A stretch of 64,000 nt of DNA from Curvibacter sp. GWA2_64_110 (GCA_001797315.1 MGPC01000024.1:1-64000); one strand, 5' to 3'. Counted from the stretch's first letter, positions 27,731 to 37,767 are shown. Program-made: numbers and translations. Notes: generated by a model from the sequence alone, not told the origin.

Positions 27731-28666
27731 ATGACGACCCATCCGAACCACCGTCGCACCGGCCTCTGGCTCGGCCTGCTGGGTGTGGCCATCTTCGCGC
27801 TCACCCTGCCCATGACGCGCCTGGCCACCGGCACACCCGAGGCACCACAGCTGTCGGGGCTGTTCATCGCGCTCGGCCGTGCCGCGGCGGCGGCAGGGCT
27901 GTCCGCGCTCTTCCTGCTCGCCCTGCGCGCCCCGCTGCCACGGCGCGAAGACTGGCGGCCACTGGCCCTGGTCGCCTTCGGCGTGGTGTTCGGCTTTCCC
28001 CTCTGCACCTCGCTGGCCATGCGCCACGTGGAAGCGATGCACGCCAGCGTCATCGTGGGCGTGTTGCCGCTGGCCACCGCCGCCGTGGGCGCCTGGCTGC
28101 ACCGGCAGCGCCCTTCGGCCGGTTTCTGGCTGTGCGCGGTCGCAGGTGCAGCGCTGGTTGTGCTCTTTGCCCTGCTGCGCTCGGGCGCCAGCGGCCTGGC
28201 GCTGCAACCGGCCGACCTTCTGCTGCTGGCCGGCATGCTGTGCGCCGCCGTCGGCTACGGCTATGGCGCGCGGCTGGCGCAACACATGCCGGCCGAGCAG
28301 GTGATCTGCTGGGCCCTGCTGCTGGCGCTGCCCATCACCGCCCCCCTGACGCTGCTGACCTGGCCCGCCGTACCGGTACGCGCCTCCGCCTGGGGCGGTT
28401 TTGCCTACGTGGCGGTGTTCTCCATGTGGCTGGGCTTCTTTGCCTGGTACCGCGGCCTGGCGCTCGGTGGCACGGTGCGCGTGAGCCAGCTGCAACTGCT
28501 GCAACCCTTTCTCTCCATGCTGTTTGCCATGCCCTTGCTGAGCGAGACACTCGACCCCCTCACGGTCGGCTTCGGCCTGGCGGTGATGGCCGTGGTGCTG
28601 GCCGGCCGCAACATGCCGGTCCGCGCGCCGGTTAAGCTCATCTCCCAAGAAGGAAACGCACCATGA
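27731..28666 (+). CDS. EamA/DMT family transporter
   Basis: 311 residues with about ten predicted membrane helices in two EamA repeats (first starting GLWLGLLGVAIFALTLPMTR; second beginning near residue 160). This is a drug/metabolite exporter of unknown substrate. Its stop overlaps the start of the aminotransferase gene (ATGA), which suggests it moves a substrate or product of that enzyme or of PhzF. Confidence 0.88.
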   Translation: MTTHPNHRRTGLWLGLLGVAIFALTLPMTRLATGTPEAPQLSGLFIALGRAAAAAGLSALFLLALRAPLPRREDWRPLALVAFGVVFGFPLCTSLAMRHVEAMHASVIVGVLPLATAAVGAWLHRQRPSAGFWLCAVAGAALVVLFALLRSGASGLALQPADLLLLAGMLCAAVGYGYGARLAQHMPAEQVICWALLLALPITAPLTLLTWPAVPVRASAWGGFAYVAVFSMWLGFFAWYRGLALGGTVRVSQLQLLQPFLSMLFAMPLLSETLDPLTVGFGLAVMAVVLAGRNMPVRAPVKLISQEGNAP

Positions 28667-29859
28667 ACCCAAGTGCCCTGCACACCTCGCCGTGGGTGCT
28701 GTCCGCACGCGCCGAGAAAATGAACCCCTCGGTGCTGCGTGAGCTGCTCAAGGTCACCGAGCGCCCCGGCATCATCAGCTTTGCCGGCGGCCTGCCCTCG
28801 CCCAAGACTTTTCCGGTCGAGGAATTCGCCGCCGCCTGCGCCAAGGTGCTGCGCGACGATGCCGCCGCTGCCCTGCAGTACGCCGCCAGCGAAGGTTATG
28901 GCCCGCTGCGCGAGATGGTGGCCGCCGCACTGCCGTGGCCGGTCGACCCGGCGCAGGTGCTCATCACCACCGGCTCGCAGCAAGGCCTGGACCTGGTGGC
29001 CAAGGTGTTGATCGACCAGGGCAGCCGCATCCTGGTGGAAACGCCCACCTACCTCGGCGCGCTGCAGGCCTTCGCGCCGATGGAGCCGCAGGTGCAGAGC
29101 GTGGCCAGCGACGACGAAGGTGTGGACATCGCCGATCTGCGCCGCGTGCAGGCCGCCGGCGCACCGGCACGTTTTTTGTACGTGCTGCCCAACTTCCAGA
29201 ACCCGACCGGGCGCACCATGAGCGAGGCCCGCCGCGCGGGACTCTCGGCCTGCGCCGCCGAGCTGGGCCTGCCGCTGATCGAGGACAACCCCTACGGCGA
29301 ACTCTGGTTCGACACCCCGCCACCGGCACCGCTGACCGCGCGCCACCCGGACGGCTGCCTCTACCTCGGCTCCTTCTCCAAGGTGCTGGCGCCCAGCCTG
29401 CGCCTGGGTTTTCTGGTGGCGCCCAAGCCCCTGTTCCCGAAACTGCTGCAGGCCAAGCAGGCGGCCGACCTGCACAGCCCCGGCTTCAACCAGCGCGTGG
29501 TGGCCGAGGTGATGAAGGACGGCTTCCTCGACCGCCACGTGCCGCGCATCCGCGCCCTGTACAAGGCGCAGCGCGACGTGATGCTGGCCGCGCTCCAGCA
29601 GCACATGCCCAGCGGGGTGAGCTGGAACCAGCCCGCCGGCGGCATGTTCCTGTGGGCCCGCCTGCCGCAGGGCATGGACACGGCGGCCCTGCTGCCCAAA
29701 GCAGTGGAGAAAGGCGTGGCCTTTGTACCGGGCGCCGCGTTTTATGCCGACCATGCCGACGTGCGCACCCTGCGCCTGTCTTTTGTGACCGCCAGCGAGC
29801 AGGAAATCCAGCGCGGCGTCGCCGCGCTGGCCGCCGTCATCCGGGAGAACATGCCATGA
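28663..29859 (+). CDS. PLP-dependent aminotransferase (fold type I, 2-aminoadipate/MocR-like subgroup)
   Basis: 398 residues. FAGGLPSPKTFPVEEF near the N terminus, YAASEGYGPLREMVA, QNPTGRTMSEARR, the PLP Lys in YLGSFSKVLAPSLRLGF and the Arg region in LRLSF. This resembles LysN-type 2-aminoadipate and multi-substrate aminotransferases. It is embedded between EamA and PhzF with four-base overlaps on both sides. The substrate is unknown. Confidence 0.88.
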   Translation: MNPSALHTSPWVLSARAEKMNPSVLRELLKVTERPGIISFAGGLPSPKTFPVEEFAAACAKVLRDDAAAALQYAASEGYGPLREMVAAALPWPVDPAQVLITTGSQQGLDLVAKVLIDQGSRILVETPTYLGALQAFAPMEPQVQSVASDDEGVDIADLRRVQAAGAPARFLYVLPNFQNPTGRTMSEARRAGLSACAAELGLPLIEDNPYGELWFDTPPPAPLTARHPDGCLYLGSFSKVLAPSLRLGFLVAPKPLFPKLLQAKQAADLHSPGFNQRVVAEVMKDGFLDRHVPRIRALYKAQRDVMLAALQQHMPSGVSWNQPAGGMFLWARLPQGMDTAALLPKAVEKGVAFVPGAAFYADHADVRTLRLSFVTASEQEIQRGVAALAAVIRENMP

Positions 29860-30797
29860 GCCTTGCCCTCACGCAGCACCGCCAGCGCCCGTTCAAGCAG
29901 GTCGATGTCTTCACCGCCACACCCTACTACGGCAACCCGCTGGCCGTGGTGCTCGACGGTGCCGGCCTGAGTGACGACGAGATGCAGCGCTTCGCGCGCT
30001 GGACCAACTTGTCGGAAACCACCTTCGTGCTGCCGCCCACGCAAGCCGGCGCCGACTACCGGGTGCGCATCTTCACGCCAGGCACCGAGCTGCCCTTTGC
30101 CGGCCACCCGACGCTGGGCAGCTGCCACGCCTGGCTGGAAAATGGCGGAAAGCCGAGGCAAGCCGATGTGATCGTGCAGGAATGTGCGGTGGGCCTGGTG
30201 ACGATCCGCCGTGCCGGCCACCACCTCGCCTTTGCCGCGCCGCCGCTCAAGCGCAGCACACCGGCGCCCGAACTGCTGGCCAGCGTGGCGCAGGCGCTCG
30301 GCATCAGCACGGCGCAAATCCGTGCCGCCCAGCAACTGGACAACGGGCCGCAATGGCTGGGCCTGCTGCTCGACAGCACCGACACCGTGCTGGCGCTGGC
30401 GCCGGACCACCAGGCGCTCAAGGACTTGAAGCAAAAAGTGGGCGTTTGCGCCGTCGAATCGGCGCAGCCAGCTATCAGTTTGATAGCAAAATCAAGCCGC
30501 GAGGCACGCGCCTTTGCCGAGCACGCCGCCGACGCGCCGCAGCATGCCGCGCCCGACCTGGAGGTGCGCGCCTTCGCCGCGCCGGTGGGCGTCACCGAAG
30601 ACCCGGTCACCGGCAGCCTCAACGCCAGCCTGGCGCAGTGGTTGATGGCCGAAGGCCACCTGCCCGAGCGCTATGTGGCCTCGCAAGGCACTTGCCTGGG
30701 CCGCGCCGGGCGCGTGCAGCTGGAACGCGATGCCAGTGGCCAGGTCTGGGTCGGCGGCCAGGTGGTGACCTGCATCAGCGGCCAGGTGCAGCTGTAG
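29856..30797 (+). CDS. PhzF family isomerase/epimerase
   Basis: 313 residues. VDVFTATPYYGNPLAVVLDG is the family start, with the catalytic Glu in TNLSETTFVLPP, LPFAGHPTLGSCHAW, and the second-domain motif VTEDPVTGSLNASLAQWL. Family members isomerise or epimerise small acids. Residues around SAQPAISLIAKSSREA are encoded by a short hairpin repeat (30471-30487) that interrupts the usual alignment but stays in frame. The start overlaps the aminotransferase stop (ATGA). Confidence 0.88.
   Translation: MSLALTQHRQRPFKQVDVFTATPYYGNPLAVVLDGAGLSDDEMQRFARWTNLSETTFVLPPTQAGADYRVRIFTPGTELPFAGHPTLGSCHAWLENGGKPRQADVIVQECAVGLVTIRRAGHHLAFAAPPLKRSTPAPELLASVAQALGISTAQIRAAQQLDNGPQWLGLLLDSTDTVLALAPDHQALKDLKQKVGVCAVESAQPAISLIAKSSREARAFAEHAADAPQHAAPDLEVRAFAAPVGVTEDPVTGSLNASLAQWLMAEGHLPERYVASQGTCLGRAGRVQLERDASGQVWVGGQVVTCISGQVQL
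30471..30487. repeat. Short hairpin repeat inside the PhzF gene
   Basis: GCTATCA (30471-30477), loop GTT, TGATAGC (30481-30487). The TTTGATAGC part is shared with the intergenic repeats at 31501 and 49997. It is in frame within the coding sequence. Confidence 0.5.
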
Positions 30798-30802
30798 CGC
30801 CC

Positions 30803-31489
30803 ATGCCGCCACGCGCCACCGCCCAGCTCGACCACCTGGTGGTGTTGGCTGCCACGCTGGCCGAAGGCGTGGCCTGGTGCGAAGCCACGCTCTGCCTCAC
30901 GCCCGGCCCGGGCGGCCAGCATGCGCTGATGGGCACACACAACCGGCTGTTCAGCATCGCCTCGGCAAGCTACCCGCAGGCCTATTTTGAAATCATCGCC
31001 ATCGACCCGGCAGCGCCGCCGCCGGCACGCACGCGCTGGTTCGACATGGACAACGCCGCGCTGCGCGAGCGCGTGCAGCAGCAAGGCCCGCAGCTGGCGC
31101 ACTTCGTCGCCCGCGTGCCGGATGCGCCGGCCGCCGTGGCTGCGCTGCGCGCACAAGGCATCGAACGCGGCGACGTACTGCAGGCCTCGCGCCCGACCGC
31201 GCAGGGCCTGCTGCAATGGCAGATCACAGTGCGCGAGGACGGCCAGCGCCTGTTCGACGGCGGCCTGCCCACGCTGATCCAGTGGGGCGCGGTGCACCCG
31301 ACCGACGCCATGCCGGCCAGCGGCATCACGCTGGAACAGCTGGCGGTGCGGCATCCGCAGGCCGACACACTGGCAGCGGCGTACCGCGCCATCGGCCTGG
31401 GCCTGGACCGGGTCAGCGTCCAGGCCGGGCCGGCGCGCCTGCAGGCGCTGCTGCACACGCCGCGCGGGCCGGTACAGCTGTCGTCCTGA
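30803..31489 (+). CDS. VOC (glyoxalase-like) family protein
   Basis: 228 residues beginning MPPRATAQLDHLVVLAATLA, a glyoxalase-3-type VOC N terminus, with FEIIAIDPAAPPPARTRWFD and a weakly similar second half (ASGITLEQLAVRHPQADTLA). The metal-ligand pattern is not clear, so the activity is unknown. It follows PhzF by five bases and is probably the last gene of the EamA-aminotransferase-PhzF operon. Confidence 0.78.
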   Translation: MPPRATAQLDHLVVLAATLAEGVAWCEATLCLTPGPGGQHALMGTHNRLFSIASASYPQAYFEIIAIDPAAPPPARTRWFDMDNAALRERVQQQGPQLAHFVARVPDAPAAVAALRAQGIERGDVLQASRPTAQGLLQWQITVREDGQRLFDGGLPTLIQWGAVHPTDAMPASGITLEQLAVRHPQADTLAAAYRAIGLGLDRVSVQAGPARLQALLHTPRGPVQLSS

Positions 31490-31500
31490 AGCCACAACCA

Positions 31501-31560
31501 TGCTCCTGATTTGATAGCTATCGTCGCAAGAGCGACAAGGGCCAGGGCCTGTTTTTGCCA
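31501..31560. repeat. Dispersed intergenic repeat, copy 1
   Basis: Starts TGCTCCTGATTTGATAGCT, then has a small hairpin GTCGC-AAGA-GCGAC (31523-31536), a GGCC-rich part and TTTTT. The first 19 bases match the copy at 49997-50015 at 17 positions. It lies just after the VOC gene and may also end transcription. I recall similar elements as frequent in Comamonadaceae genomes. Confidence 0.6.
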
Positions 31561-31571
31561 CAATCTTTGGC

Positions 31572-32240
31572 ATGGGAACCCTTTACCTCGTGCGCCACGG
31601 CCAGGCCTCGTTCGGCGCCGAAGACTACGACCAACTCAGCCCGCTGGGCCAGCAGCAAAGTGTGCGCCTGGGCCAGTACTGGCGTGAACGCGGCATGACG
31701 TTCGACGCCGTACTCACCGGCACGCTGCGCCGCCACGCGCAGACCTGGGCCGGCATTGCCGAAGGGGCCGGCTACCGCAACGAGGTGCTGCCCCTGGAAG
31801 GCCTGAACGAGTACGACAGCGCAGCGGTGATCGCCACCATCCACCCGCACAAGCTGCAAAAGCCCGACACCCCCGAGCTGTACCGCCACCACTTCCGCCT
31901 GCTGCGCGACGGCCTGACGCAGTGGATGAACGGCGTGGTCAGCCCCAAGGGCATGCCGAGCTACGACGATTTCCTGGCCGGCGTCACCAGCGCGCTGGAC
32001 CATGTGCGGCAGAACTTCGAGGGCAATGTGCTGATCGTCTCCAGCGGCGGCCCCATCTCCACCGCCGTCGGCCATGTGCTGGGCACCACGCCGGAGACCA
32101 CCATCGAGCTGAACCTGCGCATCCGCAACAGCGCGGTGACCGAGTTCCAGTTCAACCCGAAGCGCCACACCCTGCTGAGCTACAACACCCTGCCGCACCT
32201 GGACCGGCCCGAGCTGGCGGACTGGGTCACCTACGCCTAG
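31572..32240 (+). CDS. Histidine phosphatase family protein
   Basis: 222 residues. The N-terminal phosphoglycerate-mutase signature LYLVRHGQASFG carries the phospho-His, with the second His in VSSGGPISTAVGHV-type context and Glu in EGLNEYDSA. Small phosphatases of this superfamily act on diverse phospho-metabolites. It ends six bases before the convergent PilZ gene. Confidence 0.85.
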   Translation: MGTLYLVRHGQASFGAEDYDQLSPLGQQQSVRLGQYWRERGMTFDAVLTGTLRRHAQTWAGIAEGAGYRNEVLPLEGLNEYDSAAVIATIHPHKLQKPDTPELYRHHFRLLRDGLTQWMNGVVSPKGMPSYDDFLAGVTSALDHVRQNFEGNVLIVSSGGPISTAVGHVLGTTPETTIELNLRIRNSAVTEFQFNPKRHTLLSYNTLPHLDRPELADWVTYA

Positions 32241-32246
32241 CGCTGC

Positions 32247-32693
32247 TCAGGCGCTGCCGATCAGCACCGCCAGCTCACGCCCCAGCAGCGCCGGGTCCTG
32301 CGCATTGCGCTCGATCAGCTGGCGCAGGTGCGTCACGCTGTCCAGATCGATGTGGGTGCACTGCAGGCCGAGCTGGCTGCCCTGGACACGCGCCACCGCA
32401 ACGTCCATGGCGATGAAGGTGGTGGGCGACAGCGTCAGGCGCAGGCGGCCGTGCGTGCCCACCCGGCAACGCAGCGCCGCGCCCATGTCCACCAGCGCGC
32501 CCTTGAGCGAGATGTCGAGCAGCTGCACCTCGCGCATCTGCCCGGCCAGGTTGAGCCGGGCCGGCGCATGGAAGACCATGCGCAGAAAGCGCCGGTAGCC
32601 CAGCGTACGGGCCTGCACCGGCACCGCCTCCACGGGCTCGTCGGGCGCGACGGCCTTGGCGCGGGTGAACAGCTTTTTCCAGGCTTTGAACAT
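32247..32693 (-). CDS. PilZ domain protein
   Basis: 148 residues. A basic N-terminal segment, then a PilZ domain with an Arg-rich switch (YRRFLRM) and the downstream motif [14 protein letters not shown] (pattern D-x-S-x-x-G), as in c-di-GMP-binding PilZ proteins. A close relative lies at 62618-62986 and shares the C-terminal block [19 protein letters not shown] 32693 (MFKAWKKL) is chosen; a longer frame reaches 32735. Confidence 0.82.
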   Translation of the reverse strand: MFKAWKKLFTRAKAVAPDEPVEAVPVQARTLGYRRFLRMVFHAPARLNLAGQMREVQLLDISLKGALVDMGAALRCRVGTHGRLRLTLSPTTFIAMDVAVARVQGSQLGLQCTHIDLDSVTHLRQLIERNAQDPALLGRELAVLIGSA

Positions 32694-32782
32694 GGGGGGC
32701 GGTCGGCACAGGGATGACAGTGCAGACCATACCATGGGGCACCGGTCCGCAAACAGGCCAGCTTCTTGCTTGCATCCGGGGC

Positions 32783-34423
32783 ATGGCCCCGCCCCCCAAC
32801 GTCTTCAACGCCCTGTCCGCCCCGGTGGACCCGGCCCTGCCGCCGGAAGCGCAGTGGCGCGCCCAGGAACTGCTGCTGATGCGCGAAGTCATGCGCCTGA
32901 TCGGCAAAAGCCTGGCGCCCGGCGTGGTGCTGCGCGAAATGCTGCACCTGATGTCCGAGCTGCTGGGCCTGAACCGCGGCCGCATCGTGCTGCAGGACGT
33001 CGACGCCCCGGACGACAGCGGCCCGGCGCGCATTGCCTATGCCTATGGCCTGACCCAGGCCGAGGCGGCGCGCGGCGTCTATGCGCCGGGCGAGGGCATC
33101 ACCGGCCGCGTGCTGGCCAGCGGCCAGCCTATCGTGGTGCAGGACATCGACGCCGAACCGCTGTTCCTGGCCCGCGCCGTGACGCGCGCGCAGCTGCCGC
33201 CCGAGACCGTGGCCTTCATGGCGCTGCCGATCGAGGTCAACCACCACACCGTGGGCGTGCTGGCCTGCCACCGCATCCGCAGCCGGCTGCGCCACCTGAA
33301 CGACGACATGGCGCTGCTGCAGATCCTGGCCACGCTGGCCGGGCAGATCCTGCAGCTGCAGACCCTGATGCAGGAGAAAACCCGCGACCTGGAAGCGCGC
33401 AACGCCCTGCTGACGCACGCGCTGGACGCGGCCGCCGTGCGCTACGGCATCATCGGCAGCTCCTCGGCGCTGCTGCAGGCGCTGCACGAACTGGAACGCG
33501 TGGCGCAGGCGCAGGCCAGCGTGTTGCTGCTGGGCGAGTCGGGCACCGGCAAGGAGCTGTTCGCGCGCGCCCTGCACCTCTCCAGCCAGCGGCGCGACGC
33601 CCCCTTCATCAAGGTCAACTGCGCCGCCATCCCGGACACGCTGCTGGAGTCCGAACTGTTCGGCTACGAGCGCGGCGCCTTCACCGGCGCGGCCGGCGCG
33701 CGCGCCGGCTGGTTCGAGCAGGCCGACGGCGGCACCATCTTCCTGGACGAGATCGGCGACATGCCGCTGGCCATGCAGACCAAGCTGCTGCGCACGCTGC
33801 AGGAAGGCACAGTGGTGCGGCTGGGCGGCAAGCGCGAAACCCGGGTCGACGTGCGGCTGGTCACCGCCACCCACCGCGACCTGGAGGCCGAGGTGGCGCG
33901 CGGCAGCTTCCGGCAAGACCTGTACTACCGCATCAGCGTGGTGCCGATCCACCTGCCGTCCTTGCGCGAGCGGCGCGACGACATCCGCACGCTGGCGCTG
34001 CACTTCGTCAACCGCGCCAACCAGGCCAACCAGCGCAACGTCAACCTCTCGCCCGCTGCACTGGCCCGGCTGCAGGCCCACCCCTGGCCCGGCAACATCC
34101 GCGAGCTGGGCAACGTCATCGAACGCCTGGTGCTGCTGACCGACAGCACCATGGTTTCGGCCGCCGAGCTGGAGCGCTTCCTGCCGCGCGGCAAGGCCGA
34201 TGCCAATGCCGCGCCCGAGCTGCCGCGCCCAGCCCCTGTTGCGCCGGCCAGCACCGACGCCCCGCTGGTGCGCAACTACCTGCCGGCCGATTCGCACACG
34301 CTGGATGAGCTGCAGCAGATGCTGGCCCTGCACCGCGGCAACCAGTCGCGCGCGGCGCAGGCGCTGGGCCTGACGGTGCGGCAGTTCGGTTACCGGCTGC
34401 GCAAGGGTGCGGCGAAGACCTGA
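32783..34423 (+). CDS. NifA-like sigma-54-dependent transcriptional activator (GAF-AAA-Fis)
   Basis: About 546 residues. N-terminal GAF domain (roughly residues 50-190), then a sigma-54 interaction AAA+ domain with Walker [17 protein letters not shown], the sigma-54 contact loop [10 protein letters not shown], Walker [12 protein letters not shown] and the R-finger region. The C-terminal Fis-type helix-turn-helix is [20 protein letters not shown]. It activates sigma-54 promoters in response to a ligand bound by GAF. An upstream ATG at 32714 is in frame but has no spaced ribosome binding site. The target genes are not evident. Confidence 0.9.
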   Translation: MAPPPNVFNALSAPVDPALPPEAQWRAQELLLMREVMRLIGKSLAPGVVLREMLHLMSELLGLNRGRIVLQDVDAPDDSGPARIAYAYGLTQAEAARGVYAPGEGITGRVLASGQPIVVQDIDAEPLFLARAVTRAQLPPETVAFMALPIEVNHHTVGVLACHRIRSRLRHLNDDMALLQILATLAGQILQLQTLMQEKTRDLEARNALLTHALDAAAVRYGIIGSSSALLQALHELERVAQAQASVLLLGESGTGKELFARALHLSSQRRDAPFIKVNCAAIPDTLLESELFGYERGAFTGAAGARAGWFEQADGGTIFLDEIGDMPLAMQTKLLRTLQEGTVVRLGGKRETRVDVRLVTATHRDLEAEVARGSFRQDLYYRISVVPIHLPSLRERRDDIRTLALHFVNRANQANQRNVNLSPAALARLQAHPWPGNIRELGNVIERLVLLTDSTMVSAAELERFLPRGKADANAAPELPRPAPVAPASTDAPLVRNYLPADSHTLDELQQMLALHRGNQSRAAQALGLTVRQFGYRLRKGAAKT

Positions 34424-34445
34424 GTACAGCGCGAACCACGCCGGC

Positions 34446-34925
34446 TCAGGGCGGGTTCACCTCGTGTGGTGACAGGGTGCGCCCGCGGCCAGCCACCAGG
34501 TACTCCGAATAACCGGCCAGGCCCAGCAGCAGGCGCAGCAGCGCACTGCCGGCCAGCCACCCGGCCCGGTGCAGATCACGCAGCGGCTGCCGCACGGCTT
34601 CGTCCCAGCGCGAGCGCGGCATCCAACGGGCGGCGGGCGTCCATTCAAACTGGAGCGGCGCCCGGTCCATCGACTCGATCACCAGATGGCGGCCGGCGCG
34701 CACCGACAGTTGCTGGCCGGCCTGCAGGAAATGGTCACCCGACTCGTTGCCGTGGCCGCGCGGGCGTTCGTTCAGCGTGACCCAGGCCTCGCCCTGGGTG
34801 ATGAGCAGCACACCCTCCGTGCGCGGACGCACGCCGAGCACGCGCCCGGGGGCCAGTTTCCAGCAACCCGCCAGCCCGGCGGCGCTGAAGGATTGTTGCA
34901 ATTTCGGATTGCACGGAGACAGCAT
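34446..34925 (-). CDS. DUF2917 domain protein
   Basis: 159 residues, function unknown. A cupin-like beta-rich centre (GVLLITQGEAWVTLNERPRG, GDHFLQAGQQLSVRAGRHLV) is characteristic of DUF2917. The C-terminal Arg/Leu-rich tail may lie against a membrane. GGGAG precedes ATG 34925. It is divergently paired with a GcvA-like LysR gene, an arrangement common in Burkholderiales. Confidence 0.75.
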   Translation of the reverse strand: MLSPCNPKLQQSFSAAGLAGCWKLAPGRVLGVRPRTEGVLLITQGEAWVTLNERPRGHGNESGDHFLQAGQQLSVRAGRHLVIESMDRAPLQFEWTPAARWMPRSRWDEAVRQPLRDLHRAGWLAGSALLRLLLGLAGYSEYLVAGRGRTLSPHEVNPP

Positions 34926-35053
34926 GGCAGACTCCCGGGGTGGTGTTTGGCATTGAATCATCAGCAAATTCCGCTTGGCCGTCTAATGAAATCCGGCTAC
35001 GCTATTGATTCCCAAAACGCATCAATTGGCTGGCGGCTGCCAGCCCGTCCGCC

Positions 35054-36010
35054 ATGGCCCAACCCGACACCCTGCTGCGCACCCGGCCCATTGCCGTGGG
35101 CCAGCTGCGCGCCTTCGAAGCCGTGGCGCGGCACCTCAACTTCCGCGCCGCGTCGGAAGAACTGGCGCTGACGCAAAGCGCCGTCAGCCGGCAGATCCAG
35201 GCACTGGAAGACGAGGTCGGCGTCAGCCTGTTCCTGCGCCACACCCGCGCGGTGGAACTCACCGCCGCCGGCGTGCAGCTGCTGCAGGCGGTGCTGCCCT
35301 CGCTGGAGCGCATGGACAGCGCGGTGCGGCAGATTCGCCGCAGCGCCGGGCGCAAGAGCGTGGCCATCAGCACCTGGGCCTCATTTGCCTCCATGTGGCT
35401 CATCCCGCGGCTGGAGGCCTTCCAGAGCCAGCACCCCGACATCGACATCCGCATCGACGCCTCGGATGCGATGGTGGACCTGGACACCGCCGACGTCGAC
35501 CTGGCGCTGCGCGCCACCCAGGCCAGCAACGTGCCCGCGCACGCCGTGCGCCTGTTCGGCGAACAGCTCACGCCCGTGGTCAGCCCCTGGCTGCTGAAAA
35601 ACGGACGCGCCCTGCAACGCGGCGAAGACCTGGCGCACTTCACGCTGATCGAAGCCAACGAAGCGCAGCACAGCCAGCCCATGGACTGGCTGACCTGGCG
35701 CCACTGGCTCAAGGTCTACCGCCTCAAGAAGCTGGAACCCAAACGCTGGCTCTACTTCGGCTACGCCTACCAGATCGCCCAGGCTGCGCTGGCCGGGCAG
35801 GGTGTGGCGCTCACCCGCATGCCGCTGGTGGCCGACAGCCTGGCATCCGGCGACCTGGTGGAAGTGCTGCCCGGCATGCGCCTGGACTCACCCATGGCCT
35901 ACTGGCTCATCGTCGCCCCGCACAGCCAGGCGCGGCCGGAAGTGCAGGCGTTTTGCGACTGGTTGCAGGGGCAGGCGGCGGGGACGCGGAGGGCGATTGG
36001 GGAGGCGTAG
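35054..36010 (+). CDS. LysR family transcriptional regulator (GcvA-like)
   Basis: 318 residues. N-terminal winged helix RAFEAVARHLNFRAASEELA followed by LTQSAVSRQIQALEDEVGVS, then a substrate-binding domain in GcvA style (ISTWASFASMWLIPRLEAFQ, DADVDLALRA). Divergent from the DUF2917 gene, which it probably regulates. It is the last ordinary gene before the defence island. Confidence 0.9.
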   Translation: MAQPDTLLRTRPIAVGQLRAFEAVARHLNFRAASEELALTQSAVSRQIQALEDEVGVSLFLRHTRAVELTAAGVQLLQAVLPSLERMDSAVRQIRRSAGRKSVAISTWASFASMWLIPRLEAFQSQHPDIDIRIDASDAMVDLDTADVDLALRATQASNVPAHAVRLFGEQLTPVVSPWLLKNGRALQRGEDLAHFTLIEANEAQHSQPMDWLTWRHWLKVYRLKKLEPKRWLYFGYAYQIAQAALAGQGVALTRMPLVADSLASGDLVEVLPGMRLDSPMAYWLIVAPHSQARPEVQAFCDWLQGQAAGTRRAIGEA

Positions 36011-36280
36011 ACATGCCAAATCAATGGCTGTTTTCGGCGAGGAGTTGACCTCTGGGTCGATTACGCGGACGACCGGTTCAGGCTGGAAGCCTTCACTTGA
36101 ACGGGTAGTGCCAACGACTGCCGCCATTAGTACCAGTCACTGAGCAGTGCACCGCTTAGTCAGTAGCTGCAGAAAGGCCGATGGCCGTTCAAGTATGAAA
36201 CCACCGTGGTTACAGGTGGAGCTCATGTGGCTTCGGGATTCTGCGCATTTGCTAACCTATGTGCTCAGGGAGTGAAAACC
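36011..36280. other. Left boundary of the defence island, no convincing gene
   Basis: 270 bases with lower GC and no recognised coding potential. Only short open frames are present and none has a ribosome binding site with recognisable product. The DUF2130 promoter should lie near 36230-36275. No integrase, tRNA or direct repeat was seen. Confidence 0.4.
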
Positions 36281-37690
36281 ATGAACGAAATAATTTGCCC
36301 ACATTGCGGTAAGGCTTTCAAGATTGATGAGGCTGGCTACGCCGACATCCTCAAACAGGTGCGCGACAGCGACTTCGAGCATCAGCTACACGAACGGCTG
36401 GAACTGGCCGAGCGGGACAAACAGAGCGCTGTGGAACTCGCCCGTGCCCAGCTGACGGCGGAGTTGCAGAAGCATGGTGCCGAGAGGGAAGCAGAAATCC
36501 AGCGGCTCAAGGCCCAGTTGGAGGCAGGGGATGTGGCCCGCCAACTGGCCGTGGTCCAGGCCTTGAGCGATATCGAGAAGCAGAGAGATACCCTAGCGAG
36601 CGAACTGGACAGAGCCCGCCAGGAGACCCAGGCGGTCCGGCAACTGGCCGAGGCCCAACGCATGGCCGACTTGCAGCAAACTGCGGCCAGCAAAGACAGT
36701 GAAATCCAGGGACTCAAGGCCCGGCTGGCCGAGGTGGAGTTGTCACAGAAACTCGCCATCACCGAGGCGCTGACCGCTGTCGAGAAGCAGCGCGACGAAC
36801 TGCAGGCCAGTCTGGCTCATGCCCGATTGGAAAAGCAGCTGGCCGAGACATCCCTCAAAGAGCGCTACGAAGTCCAGATCAAGGACCGCGATGACGCCAT
36901 CGAACGCCTGCGCGACATGAAGGCGCGCCTGTCCACCAAGATGGTAGGCGAAACGCTGGAGCAGCACTGCGAGACCGAGTTCAACCGTATCCGCGCCACC
37001 GCTTTCCCCCGAGCCTACTTCGAGAAAGACAACGACGCTAGCACCGGCAGCAAGGGCGACTACATCTTCCGCGACATTGATGAGCAGGGTACCGAAATCG
37101 TCTCGATCATGTTCGAGATGAAAAACGAGAGTGACACCACGGCGACCAAGAAGCGCAACGAGGATTTCCTGAAAGAGCTGGACAGGGACCGTACCGAAAA
37201 AAGCTGCGAATATGCGGTGCTGGTGTCGCTGCTGGAGCCTGACAGCGAGTTGTACAACACCGGCATCGTCGATGTGTTCCACCGCTACCCAAAAATGTAC
37301 GTGGTGCGTCCGCAGTTCTTCATCCCCATCATCACGCTGCTGCGCAACGCAGCGATGAACGCCGTCAAGTACAAGACGGAGCTCGCCCTGGTAAAAGCCC
37401 AGAACATCGACATCACCAACTTCGAGAACGAACTCGAAGGCTTCAAGGCGGCATTTGCCAAGAACTACGACCTGGCCTCACGACGATTCCAGACCGCGAT
37501 TGACGAGATCGACAAGTCCATCGACCACCTGCAGAAAACCAAGGATGCGCTCTTGGGCGCCGACCGCAACCTGCGCCTGGCCAATGACAAGGCCCAGGAC
37601 GTGACCATAAAGAAGCTCACTAAGGACAACCCGACCATGGCCGCCAAGTTCGCAGAACTCAAGAGTCCCGGCCCCTCGGCTGAGGGGTGA
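36281..37690 (+). CDS. DUF2130 domain protein (RmuC-like, PD-(D/E)XK nuclease-like)
   Basis: 469 residues. An N-terminal CPHCGK pair (C6/C9), a long coiled coil (about residues 30-220, with Glu/Gln/Leu-rich repeats), and a globular C-terminal part. Around residues 259-285 [20 protein letters not shown] is followed by EMKNES, giving a D..ExK arrangement as in PD-(D/E)XK folds. DUF2130 proteins are related to RmuC and occur in defence islands. AGGGAG supports ATG 36281. It lies 77 bases before the SIR2 gene on the same strand and may or may not be part of the same system. Confidence 0.82.
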   Translation: MNEIICPHCGKAFKIDEAGYADILKQVRDSDFEHQLHERLELAERDKQSAVELARAQLTAELQKHGAEREAEIQRLKAQLEAGDVARQLAVVQALSDIEKQRDTLASELDRARQETQAVRQLAEAQRMADLQQTAASKDSEIQGLKARLAEVELSQKLAITEALTAVEKQRDELQASLAHARLEKQLAETSLKERYEVQIKDRDDAIERLRDMKARLSTKMVGETLEQHCETEFNRIRATAFPRAYFEKDNDASTGSKGDYIFRDIDEQGTEIVSIMFEMKNESDTTATKKRNEDFLKELDRDRTEKSCEYAVLVSLLEPDSELYNTGIVDVFHRYPKMYVVRPQFFIPIITLLRNAAMNAVKYKTELALVKAQNIDITNFENELEGFKAAFAKNYDLASRRFQTAIDEIDKSIDHLQKTKDALLGADRNLRLANDKAQDVTIKKLTKDNPTMAAKFAELKSPGPSAEG

Positions 37691-37727
37691 ACGCTCAAGC
37701 TAACCGACAGCGTAGAATGGTTAATGA

Positions 37728-37750
37728 CCCGCCGCCATCGCAGCGGCGGG
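37728..37750 (+). promoter_or_regulatory. Hairpin in the leader of the SIR2-HerA operon
   Basis: CCCGCCGC (37728-37735), loop CATCGCA, GCGGCGGG (37743-37750): a perfect 8-bp GC stem. It is followed at once by a strong ribosome binding site GGAGGAG. There is no T-run, so it is not a simple terminator; it could insulate or control translation. A TAGAAT near 37713 may be a -10 box. Confidence 0.4.
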
Positions 37751-37767
37751 CGAGCGGAGGAGATTTG

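Noticed and set aside
27032-28708. Minus-strand frame of 558 codons
   Set aside because: Antisense to the LysE and EamA genes; composition typical of shadow frames.
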